Positions 1 through 7,548 of a DNA stretch of 64,000 nt are shown one piece after another; position 1 is the first letter of the stretch; every line of letters begins with the position of its first letter. The notes under the pieces were generated by a model, which saw only the letters and a program-made list of their open reading frames with translations, made no database searches and was not told where the DNA came from. The stretch is from Oligoflexales bacterium (GTDB taxonomy: Bacteria; Bdellovibrionota_B; Oligoflexia; Oligoflexales; RGVZ01), in NCBI GenBank assembly GCA_947479535.1, contig CANJZQ010000008.1, positions 1 through 64,000 on the forward strand. The letters are read 5' to 3'. The translations under genes and the position numbers were made by a program.

Positions 1-7
1 AGGATCG

Positions 8-868
8 ATGCGCATGGCAAGAAGCCTGATGTGCGATCTCGAAAAAGGAATCGGGACCATTGAATACACGGCAGCAGGGAAGGTTTACACCAGCGTCGCC
101 ATCACCCCGACCACCGAATGTGGCTGGACTGCCGGGCAAATCAGCGAGGTTGGTTCGAGCAATGTTGCGACCCTGACCGCGACGTCTTATGACTCGGGTG
201 ATTGGCAGAAGAGTATTCACCTCGAAGTCGCCGCCTTTGGCATCGATGTCAAACTCTACATCACAGCAACTGCTGACAAGGCTGCCATCAAGTTTATTGA
301 GGGATGGGATGCAGACGCTCGCGGCGACGGAACAGATGCTGGTCTGAGCGCTGGCGCGAAGGGTACGCGTGGTAACGTGATTTCGATCGACCGCGCCAAT
401 GGAGTCATCCGCGCAGAATACGCTGACACCTACTGGGGTCGCCGCGCACGCATTTACGCCAAGGGGTCTTTTGATGCGACGACGGGCGAATTTGGAACCG
501 TCACTAATATGTCTGGAGCCTTCACTGACGTTGGAGCCAACGCTTCGAACGGCATCTTCGGGAAATATGCGACGGTCAAAGGGACCTCGGCTGATGGCTT
601 CAAATACAATTCTGGCGGGCTGCAGCAATCTGGCACGACCTTGAGCACCGCCGCAACCTTTGGCGATGCCAAGGATTCCTGCCAGCCGACGACGGGCTGC
701 ACGGGCAATGCTGGAATCACGTTCAGCGCCGTGGCAGAAGACCTCAAGTTTCTTTCGGCCGGGGGAGCACTTGATGCTTACAACAGCACTCGCGCAGCCT
801 TTCAGACCTGGTTGGAATCAGCTGGGGACTTGACTTTCACAGAATTCAGCAAGGCCGCATCGCTTTAG
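8..868 (+). CDS. Hypothetical protein, probably 5'-truncated by the window edge
   Basis: An open frame runs from the left edge to a TAG at 868. The first ATG is at 8; a second at 14 sits nine bases after AGGA, so either could be a start. The frame is also open upstream of 8 and the encoded N-terminus has no signal peptide, so the true gene may begin outside the window. The protein is rich in Gly, Ser, Thr and Ala, with alternating polar and hydrophobic stretches that suggest a beta-rich secreted or surface domain. One Cys pair sits close together near residues 225-231. I do not recognise a family. Confidence 0.6.
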   Translation: MRMARSLMCDLEKGIGTIEYTAAGKVYTSVAITPTTECGWTAGQISEVGSSNVATLTATSYDSGDWQKSIHLEVAAFGIDVKLYITATADKAAIKFIEGWDADARGDGTDAGLSAGAKGTRGNVISIDRANGVIRAEYADTYWGRRARIYAKGSFDATTGEFGTVTNMSGAFTDVGANASNGIFGKYATVKGTSADGFKYNSGGLQQSGTTLSTAATFGDAKDSCQPTTGCTGNAGITFSAVAEDLKFLSAGGALDAYNSTRAAFQTWLESAGDLTFTEFSKAASL

Positions 869-913
869 TCTGCATTCATGTTTTTGGTCCCCGTGATTTG
901 ATCGCAGGCCCAG

Positions 914-958
914 CCTGTGCGAAAATTGGTTAAACCCAAATTTCGCGCAGGTTTTTTT
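914..958 (+). terminator. Terminator-like hairpin abutting the next start codon
   Basis: A 16-base arm (914-929) pairs imperfectly (14 of 16) with 936-951 across a 6-base loop and is followed by seven T residues. It has the form of a rho-independent terminator for the gene ending at 868. The T-tract runs directly into the ATG at 959, and the AGG that could serve as ribosome binding site lies in the 3' arm. Confidence 0.7.
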
Positions 959-2602
959 ATGCGTCGACTTTTTAGTGTCCTGACGGTGGCCTGCCTTTTT
1001 CCCCTTGCCGCCTGCTTTCCCCGGCCGAAGGCGCCGGCTTCTGCAATGAAAGCGATCACACCTGAACCCCTCGAGCGTTGTGTCGCCTTGCGCGGCAACG
1101 GCACGCATCTTATGGCCCATACGACATCCCTGGCGAAGATCACAAGCCGCTGGGGCGAGGTTCAGGCCATGGCAGGGGGCAGTTCGGGAACGATCACCAC
1201 GTTCCTGTATGAAAGTATCTTGATGAATCCCGCCGTTAACTTTTTGCAGGGAGAACATCGAGGCAGGGCAATCTCGCTGCTGCTCAAGTCCATCGCTGGA
1301 TACACCCAAGAGGTATTGGATGCACCAGAATGGAAGGCACTGATCGGGGTAGGGACCTTGGCAGGCCGCCTCAAGGGGCAACCAAGCCTGCATTTGCCAC
1401 CGGCAGAATTTCAAAAGGCTGCAGCTGATCTGCTGCAGATTTTCACGAGCGATGGCATCAGAGAACTGATCAATCCGGAAATTATCGCAGCCCTTGATCC
1501 TGCCAATTCTCAAAACGCCGGGGACTATCAAAACAGGGTTGAAGAAGTTAAAAAGGCAGCCATCTCTTTGGTCGATCTCGATGCCTCTGACGCTGATGTT
1601 TTTTTTCGGCCGGGCCTGATCAACTTTCCACACCTGATCGAACTTGTCGGCAGAATAGCCGACTTTTACGCGGGTTACGGCGGTTCGCAGGCAGAAATGG
1701 CTGGATTTATCGCTGCCTGTGGCTCGGGCACCGAGGAAAAAACCTGGAAGGAATTGGCGTCAAAAATGACTTCTCAGGGGACTTGTTCGGTCCGGTTCTC
1801 TGGGCTGGTTCGTGACTGGCGAAAAAATCGCAATACGACAACCAAGTCCAGGTTGATGGATGAGCCTGGATCGCGTCTGAAAAACATCATGATCACTTCG
1901 GTCGTGACCGGCCCCGCAGCGATCAATGCCCTGCGCCGGTACAATACCGACTACCACCGTGGTGCTCCCCGCCACTTGAATTTCAACTTCGACGATGTTG
2001 GATTTGGATACTGGGTGTCGTCTTCAGTGGGTGTCGATCCTGTGAAAACGTGGCGCGAATCCAATGGCGACGGTAAATCAAACAAAGCAATCAACCTTGG
2101 ACACGCAAAGGCATGGCGTGAAATTCTGGAAAAATCGCCACGAGAGCCCTCCCTTGGATCCTATACGGAATTCGCAGATGGCGAGGCAATGGCCGGCGCG
2201 CTTTCGCTTGGTGGATGGGCCGATCTGCATCCGGTGCAGGTATTGAAGGCTGCCGGTTGTGGCAAGGTCATCTATGTCACGCGGCGTGGTCCTGAAACCA
2301 CATTTATTTCAGCGGGCATTCCGTATCAGGGACGCCAAAAATCGGGACTTGCGGAACTTCTGGGCATGAACGAATCCACCTACAACGAAGTGTACAATTT
2401 GGCGTCACCTGACAGTGGGTTCTCCCGTGCGGTGGCTCAAGCCGATGGAGTTTGGTGTACCGACTGGAACAGATTCTCGGCATTCGAACAGGACGAGATT
2501 GCGACATCAGGCTGGTCGGCGCCCCTTTTGACCCGAGATCCATCTTTCAGCCATTGGACTGAAGCCGATGGCAATGCATCAGAAATCACGGGATGCCGGT
2601 GA
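959..2602 (+). CDS. Patatin-like lipoprotein
   Basis: The protein begins with a lipoprotein signal peptide ending in LAAC (lipidated Cys19), so it is probably anchored in an outer-membrane leaflet. Residues 44-80 carry an LRGNG oxyanion-type loop followed by GGSSG (nucleophile Ser75), the usual order in patatin-like serine hydrolases. The catalytic Asp is not obvious; an Asp in GGWADLHP is a candidate. About 547 residues is long for a bare patatin domain. Family members are acyl hydrolases that release fatty acids from lipids, so a phospholipase role is inferred. An open frame extends upstream to 917, but the ATG at 959 is chosen because it directly precedes the signal peptide. Confidence 0.7.
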   Translation: MRRLFSVLTVACLFPLAACFPRPKAPASAMKAITPEPLERCVALRGNGTHLMAHTTSLAKITSRWGEVQAMAGGSSGTITTFLYESILMNPAVNFLQGEHRGRAISLLLKSIAGYTQEVLDAPEWKALIGVGTLAGRLKGQPSLHLPPAEFQKAAADLLQIFTSDGIRELINPEIIAALDPANSQNAGDYQNRVEEVKKAAISLVDLDASDADVFFRPGLINFPHLIELVGRIADFYAGYGGSQAEMAGFIAACGSGTEEKTWKELASKMTSQGTCSVRFSGLVRDWRKNRNTTTKSRLMDEPGSRLKNIMITSVVTGPAAINALRRYNTDYHRGAPRHLNFNFDDVGFGYWVSSSVGVDPVKTWRESNGDGKSNKAINLGHAKAWREILEKSPREPSLGSYTEFADGEAMAGALSLGGWADLHPVQVLKAAGCGKVIYVTRRGPETTFISAGIPYQGRQKSGLAELLGMNESTYNEVYNLASPDSGFSRAVAQADGVWCTDWNRFSAFEQDEIATSGWSAPLLTRDPSFSHWTEADGNASEITGCR

Positions 2603-2625
2603 TACAATGACGGTGGAGGTGCTGT

Positions 2626-3486
2626 ATGTGTCGATTCCTTGCCTACAAAGGCCAGCCGGTTGTTATGGACAAGCTGATTTATCAGCCGTCGAATTCCCTG
2701 GTGAAGCAAAGCATCAATGCCCATGAAATCGAAGAGCCCCTCAATGGCGATGGTTTTGGGATTGGGTGGTACACGCACCACATCGATCCAAGGCCTGCAG
2801 TTTTTGTTTCAGTAAATCCAGCGTGGAGCAATCGAAACCTGCGAAACATCGCCCCGAAGATCGAATCTCACTGTATGTTCGCTCATGTTCGCGCAGCGAG
2901 TTTTGGCGAGACGTCTGAATCTAATTGCCATCCCTTTCACTTTCGCGAATTCATGTTCATGCACAATGGCAGTATCGAGGGATTTGACTCGATCAAGCGC
3001 GAGGTTCGCCACCGCCTGTCAGATGATACCTATGCCTGGGTTCATGGGCAGACGGATTCCGAACATTTTTTTGCCCTTTGCGTCGACCGCCTTCGAAAAA
3101 TACCGATGGGCAAGGCGACGGGAGGAATGATGGCAGACATCGTTCAGGACGTGATTCGGGAGATCAAACAAATCAAGCTATCCAGGAACGTCACTGATGG
3201 GACGTGGCTTAATATGGCGCTAACAAACGGGCATTGGCTGGTGGCGGCCCGCTATGTTTCAGATCCCAAGGAAGAGCCTCTTACACTCTACTATTCGTCG
3301 GGATCCCGCTACGCCGTGGAAAACGGCGAGTGCCGGATGGAGCACGCTGATTCCCATAATGCTTCGGTTCTGGTCGTATCCGAGAAATTGACCAGGGTTG
3401 AAAAGGATTGGACCCTGGTCAAACCAAATCACTTCGTCATCGCAAGTCCCGGTGGAGACGTGGAACTCCGTAAAATTGAGGACTGA
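2626..3486 (+). CDS. Class II glutamine amidotransferase (YafJ/EgtC-like)
   Basis: The protein starts MCRFLAYKG, so processing would expose Cys2 as the N-terminal nucleophile typical of class II (Ntn) glutamine amidotransferases. NGDGFGIGWY, AHVRAAS and MHNGSIEGF further on are the glutamine-binding motifs of the stand-alone YafJ/EgtC group. At 286 residues it is the usual size for that group, with no synthetase domain attached, so the acceptor of the ammonia is unknown. It lies 23 bases after the patatin-like gene and 32 bases before the SRAP gene on the same strand, and may be cotranscribed. Confidence 0.85.
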   Translation: MCRFLAYKGQPVVMDKLIYQPSNSLVKQSINAHEIEEPLNGDGFGIGWYTHHIDPRPAVFVSVNPAWSNRNLRNIAPKIESHCMFAHVRAASFGETSESNCHPFHFREFMFMHNGSIEGFDSIKREVRHRLSDDTYAWVHGQTDSEHFFALCVDRLRKIPMGKATGGMMADIVQDVIREIKQIKLSRNVTDGTWLNMALTNGHWLVAARYVSDPKEEPLTLYYSSGSRYAVENGECRMEHADSHNASVLVVSEKLTRVEKDWTLVKPNHFVIASPGGDVELRKIED

Positions 3487-3518
3487 GGTGTTGCTGAAAC
3501 GTCCTTGGAAAAATCTAA

Positions 3519-4301
3519 ATGTGCTATTCGCCAATGATTCAGAAGTCACTGAAGTTGCTTGAAACGGAATTTGGTGCCGCCGCAGTCCGGGATTCCTTTG
3601 CGGATTACGAAAGGCTGCATCAGGAAGATCCGAAGAAATTCGTAGATTTCAGTCGAGAGCAGATATTTCCAGGACACTTTGCCCCGGTCGTGACGGCGGG
3701 GCACATTGAGCCCATGCGTTACGGCGCCTGGCCCTCACCCGACATAGATCATCCGGAGCGTTATACAACGTATAATGCCAGGCTTGAAAATATCGGATCG
3801 CCATTTTGGTTGGGCTGTCCTGGAATTGCCACTGGTGTCGTTAAAGTGAAGGCGTTTCTTGAGTGGGTTCAAGTCGCAGATCTGCTCAAGGATGGGCAGG
3901 TTAAGTTGAAAGAAATTGAATCGATTTTTGCAGAGAAAATGGCATCGCGTAAAAAGTCTGTCGAGGGAACCGGTAAAAAATTTCGGCCATCTGAGACGGA
4001 AAAAAAACCGGCCGCAGAGCGCAAAGTCACAATCATGATTTCCCCTGAGGGTGCTTCGGAAATATATGTCCCGGTACTTGTTTCCCGCCACGCGCAAGAT
4101 CATGGTTTCAAGGGGCCTGACGGCGGTTTTGCGATCGTGACAGGCCCGGCGCCAGAAGAAATCTTGAATGCCGGTCATGAGCGGTGCCCCCTGCATTTGA
4201 CCCACTCGGCGGCATTGGATTGGCTTAAGGCAACGCCGCTTGAGCGCGAACCGCTCAGGCGGCAGGAGAAGATTCGCTTTGTATACCGGCTTGCGAACTG
4301 A
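3519..4301 (+). CDS. SRAP-family protein (YedK/HMCES-like)
   Basis: MCYSP places Cys2 at the mature N-terminus. YNARLE (residues 85-90) and GHERCPL (219-225) supply the Asn, Glu and His of the SRAP active site. Family members crosslink covalently, through Cys2, to abasic sites in single-stranded DNA and so protect them during replication. MRYGAWPS and ENIGSPFW are additional family-type blocks. The 260-residue length fits. A charged Lys/Glu-rich insert around residues 140-170 looks like a surface loop. It follows the glutamine amidotransferase closely; no SOS-type operator was recognised upstream. Confidence 0.85.
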   Translation: MCYSPMIQKSLKLLETEFGAAAVRDSFADYERLHQEDPKKFVDFSREQIFPGHFAPVVTAGHIEPMRYGAWPSPDIDHPERYTTYNARLENIGSPFWLGCPGIATGVVKVKAFLEWVQVADLLKDGQVKLKEIESIFAEKMASRKKSVEGTGKKFRPSETEKKPAAERKVTIMISPEGASEIYVPVLVSRHAQDHGFKGPDGGFAIVTGPAPEEILNAGHERCPLHLTHSAALDWLKATPLEREPLRRQEKIRFVYRLAN

Positions 4302-4318
4302 TCCTCGAGGCTAAGCGC

Positions 4319-5260
4319 TCAAGCTGCCTGGCGTGGTTCGATGCTCACCGGTGATCCGGATTCGAGAAGATCCTCGCTCGAGATCGCCATCAGGCTCGAT
4401 GGCGGATTTGTATTTAAATTGTCACCGTTCATGTTCATGTCTGACTCTGCGCCTGTTCCAGCCTGGGCATAAGCCTTGCGTGCCAGTGCATTGCGAACCG
4501 TCAGCAAGACTGCCATAAAAACGGTCAGGATTCCTGCGAGCGCTGCGATCTGGATCGGTCCAGCAAAGCGTTGTGGATTTTTGCCAGGAAGCTGGGCGGA
4601 CGTCATCGCCGCCCAAGCAATTCCAAGGGGCGCATCAGCCGCATTTGATTCAAATTTGTCAGACAGGTTCGTATAGGTGACGACAACATGTTGGTTCTCG
4701 CTGCTGAGCATCAAGTGTGCCTGCAGCAGATCAACGCCGTTCATGTTGAATCCAGTATAAACCAAAAGTGCTTCGCGGCCCTCGTCGGTCCTGACGACTT
4801 CAGAGTTTCGAATCGTGAATTCCTTTAAGCTTCCGCCCTCTTTGCCGAGCTTTTCCGTGATTTCTTCCTGGAAATCAGAAATACCGACAGAGTCCAGATA
4901 TCGTGGACCCTGGGCAAGGCGGACCTGAATGGTGCTTCGATACTTACTCAATTTGTCTTCATGTGCCTCAAGGACAAGGGAAAGTCCCGGGACGTTATTT
5001 CTGACCTTCCAATCCGGTGGCGTCATCATGGAAAAACCTGAAGATGCGATGTGGATGCGCCCATCCGTGTTGGTCACGATTTCTTCCGTGACTTCTGCTG
5101 CGCTTGACGCGATCGCAGGGATGCCTTTGACGACGGGGAGTGGGGCTTTCGATTTGTTTGATTCGGCCACCGCTCCAGTGGATATAAAAATCAAAAGGGC
5201 TGCGATCGTTCCGGCTGCAGTCGGAATCCCGAAATTCTGCAAGTTCTTGTTTGCCGTCAT
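4319..5260 (-). CDS. Exported or membrane-anchored hypothetical protein with C-terminal TM helix
   Basis: An N-terminal hydrophobic segment ending near AVA suggests Sec export. The middle (about residues 65-215) resembles small DcrB/PsbP-like periplasmic domains: short beta strands around GFSMMTPPDW and an LLVYTGF segment. A single transmembrane helix at about 230-255 is followed by a polar tail rich in Asn, Met and Ser. Only two bases separate it from the stop of the upstream TPR gene, so the two are very likely one transcript. The domain assignment is by general resemblance only and no function is assigned. Confidence 0.7.
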   Translation of the reverse strand: MTANKNLQNFGIPTAAGTIAALLIFISTGAVAESNKSKAPLPVVKGIPAIASSAAEVTEEIVTNTDGRIHIASSGFSMMTPPDWKVRNNVPGLSLVLEAHEDKLSKYRSTIQVRLAQGPRYLDSVGISDFQEEITEKLGKEGGSLKEFTIRNSEVVRTDEGREALLVYTGFNMNGVDLLQAHLMLSSENQHVVVTYTNLSDKFESNAADAPLGIAWAAMTSAQLPGKNPQRFAGPIQIAALAGILTVFMAVLLTVRNALARKAYAQAGTGAESDMNMNGDNLNTNPPSSLMAISSEDLLESGSPVSIEPRQAA

Positions 5261-5262
5261 GC

Positions 5263-6774
5263 TCAGACCGCCTTGTGGCTTGAGGTTTCTGTGTGAGTTG
5301 TGTTTTTTGAATCACCTTGCTGATGCTGGCGGATGGCCTCCTGTATTAAATCCAGGGCTCCTTCTTCCAACTGAAATACGCCAAACCGGAACGGATGGTT
5401 TTTGGGCATCTTGGCGGCTTTTGACGATTTTTTGCCGTTGCTTGCTTGTGGCTCGTCAACGATCTTGACGTCCACTGAGATCAGTTTTTTCGGCATCGAA
5501 ATCAGCTGCAAGGCAGATTGTTGACGCCAGTAAGGATGCCATACAGGTTGTGAGTCGACCGTATAGATCGCGGCAATCTTCCACGCACCGTCTTCCTTGC
5601 CTTGGGAACCATCGACGGCAAAAAAGCACAGGTCTCCCGGCTGGGCATCCCCGCCAAGAGGCCGGACAAGATGCTCAATAGCCGATTCGCGGCTCATGCG
5701 AAGTTCCTGGTAGCGTCGCGTGGAAAGCTTCACCAGCCAAGCCTTCGTTGGTCTGAAAAGTGACTGTGACTCGGCCGGTGTGGCCGGGGTTTCGCCAAGG
5801 GCCTCATTGATTTCTTGGATCATGAGTTCGGGAGCCATCGGAGTGATGCCCTCACGGCTCAATAGCTTGCTGGCTCTGGTCAGGCTCTTGCGGGCCTTCT
5901 CCAGGATTTTGTGATCTTGTTTTTGCATTCCGATTTGCTTGCAGGCCTGTCCATACAAGAGCGATGCATCTGGGTCCGTCTCGAGACGAATCGACTTGGC
6001 ACCCTCAAGGGTGGCAATCGCCTGATTGAAGCGGTTTAGTTTGAATGCTGCATGGGCTGCATAAAATGCGAAATCGGGATGATCGGAAAAGGTACTTGCC
6101 AAATGTTCAGCATGTTCCAGGGCCGACGTCCAGTCGTTGACTTCACTGGTCCAATGAAAATAGCAGACGTCCCGCATCGGATTGCCTACGAAAATCGAAT
6201 CAACGATATCGAGGCATGGTTCTGCCCGATGGCGCTGGTTCACTGCCACAAAGTTGCGCACGAGGCTTTGCCAGACCACGTAGTCGGCAAAGGGCGTCGT
6301 CATCTGGATCAGTGCCGGAAGTTCAACCGGATTGAGATCCCTGGTCGCGACGGCCTGATTCAGTTCCATCGCATATGGATTGTTTGTATCATTGGAAATC
6401 GCCCTTAACATGAGGCGGGCCGCATGGGTGCGGTCGAGTTCCATGTGGATGAGTCCCCGTAATGCCATGTACGTGACGCGGTCCTCTGGGGCGGCCTCGC
6501 CACGCATGAGGAGGTGTTCCTGCAGGGCATGGAGGGAAAGTTTTTCCCCAGCATCTGCGAGGGCTTCGATCCACAAGCGATAAATTGGAAAGCGCATGTC
6601 GTGGTCAGGGTTTGCGCTGACGATCGCCGACGCCTGTTCGACGACGGTTCCGTTTTGCCCATTCCAAAAAGGAGTCAGGCAAGTGACATAGTCACGAAAG
6701 CCTGGTTTCGCCTGAAGGGAATTTACGGTGGACTGCGAAAACCTGTTGATAAATGATTGCACCAGAGGATTCAT
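5263..6774 (-). CDS. TPR-repeat protein
   Basis: The start at 6774 is preceded by AGGAGA at good spacing; the frame is open to 6849 but without a comparable site. The protein (about 503 residues) is helical, with TPR-like helix pairs such as the DFAFYAAHAAFKLNRFNQA block. A distinct C-terminal region of about 130 residues is rich in Trp and charged residues and contains a run of Lys/Ser (KKSSKAAK). No signal peptide is evident, so it is probably a cytoplasmic scaffold. It is followed after two bases by the membrane-anchored gene, suggesting a shared complex. Confidence 0.75.
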   Translation of the reverse strand: MNPLVQSFINRFSQSTVNSLQAKPGFRDYVTCLTPFWNGQNGTVVEQASAIVSANPDHDMRFPIYRLWIEALADAGEKLSLHALQEHLLMRGEAAPEDRVTYMALRGLIHMELDRTHAARLMLRAISNDTNNPYAMELNQAVATRDLNPVELPALIQMTTPFADYVVWQSLVRNFVAVNQRHRAEPCLDIVDSIFVGNPMRDVCYFHWTSEVNDWTSALEHAEHLASTFSDHPDFAFYAAHAAFKLNRFNQAIATLEGAKSIRLETDPDASLLYGQACKQIGMQKQDHKILEKARKSLTRASKLLSREGITPMAPELMIQEINEALGETPATPAESQSLFRPTKAWLVKLSTRRYQELRMSRESAIEHLVRPLGGDAQPGDLCFFAVDGSQGKEDGAWKIAAIYTVDSQPVWHPYWRQQSALQLISMPKKLISVDVKIVDEPQASNGKKSSKAAKMPKNHPFRFGVFQLEEGALDLIQEAIRQHQQGDSKNTTHTETSSHKAV

Positions 6775-6847
6775 CCAAAATCTCCTGCAGAAAAGACGGA
6801 TGTCCTTCATTCGGAGCCATTTCTGTATAGCCTTAAGCCGGGATGTC

Positions 6848-6880
6848 AAAAAAAAAGACCCGCTTCGCGCGGGTCTTTTG
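6848..6880 (-). terminator. Rho-independent terminator downstream of the 6948-7409 gene
   Basis: An 11-bp stem (6853-6863 with 6869-6879) closes a TTCGC loop. On the minus strand the hairpin is followed by an uninterrupted run of T residues, so it should end transcription of the minus-strand gene at 6948-7409 before the TPR gene. Confidence 0.9.
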
Positions 6881-6947
6881 ATTGATTGGCTAAAATTGCT
6901 TTTTTGTGAATTTCCAAAAACCGGAAATCAATCGCGGGCAGCTCGGA

Positions 6948-7409
6948 TCAGCCGGCTTGCTTCCCTGATTTCTTGGCTTTCCCCGGAGCCACGGCGACAG
7001 GCTTGGCAATACCAGCTTTCACTGCAGCTGGCTTGACGCCCGCTGCGTGATCGCTGAGTGCTGCCTCGATTTCGTCCGTCCGGTCGATCAAGACATAACG
7101 AAGTTCGTTGTAGCATGGTTCGCAGATCGGCTGATCGACCGTTTTGGAATCGATTTCGCCCCAGACCATTAGAACGGTCCAAGTCTGCTCTGAGAAATCC
7201 CGCCGCCTTGCTTTTGTATCTTGCTGGCAGTGCAAGCAGTGATTTGACTGCGTGTTCGTCGATGCATGCTCGGTCTGAGCGCTAAGGTTTTTTTCTGCGG
7301 AGTTGTTACTGGAAGCCCTGTCGAGTGCTTTCAAGGCGATCTCCTGTAGTAAGCGTCCTGACGAAACAAAAGCACTGTTGCCCCTGCCGCGTCTGTTTTG
7401 CGAAGTCAC
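6948..7409 (-). CDS. Hypothetical protein with a four-Cys zinc-binding-like module
   Basis: The frame begins at a GTG (7409). Residues about 58-100 carry a CLHC pair and a CEPC pair separated by a WTVLMVWGEID segment, a spacing that suggests one zinc site. The N-terminus is polar and disordered-looking, and the C-terminal 40 residues are low-complexity Ala/Lys/Pro/Val, a composition common in nucleic-acid-associated proteins. No family was recognised. It is a single-gene unit with its own promoter-like sequence upstream and a strong terminator downstream. Confidence 0.65.
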   Translation of the reverse strand: MTSQNRRGRGNSAFVSSGRLLQEIALKALDRASSNNSAEKNLSAQTEHASTNTQSNHCLHCQQDTKARRRDFSEQTWTVLMVWGEIDSKTVDQPICEPCYNELRYVLIDRTDEIEAALSDHAAGVKPAAVKAGIAKPVAVAPGKAKKSGKQAG

Positions 7410-7459
7410 CGCGCATCCATGCGTGGTTTGATTTTTTAAAATCTATTTTCTGTTTTGAG

Positions 7460-7487
7460 ATTGTAGAGACGGCTTGAAGGAAGTCAA
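7460..7487 (-). promoter_or_regulatory. Sigma-70-type promoter for the 6948-7409 gene
   Basis: On the minus strand TTGACT (-35, 7487-7482) and TACAAT (-10, 7465-7460) are separated by 16 bases, about 50 bases upstream of the GTG start. Each hexamer differs from consensus at one position. Assignment is by sequence match only. Confidence 0.6.
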
Positions 7488-7548
7488 GATCTAATTGGCC
7501 GCGTAGCCAAATATGAACCTTCGCCGCTCAGGATTGCCTAATTATTAA

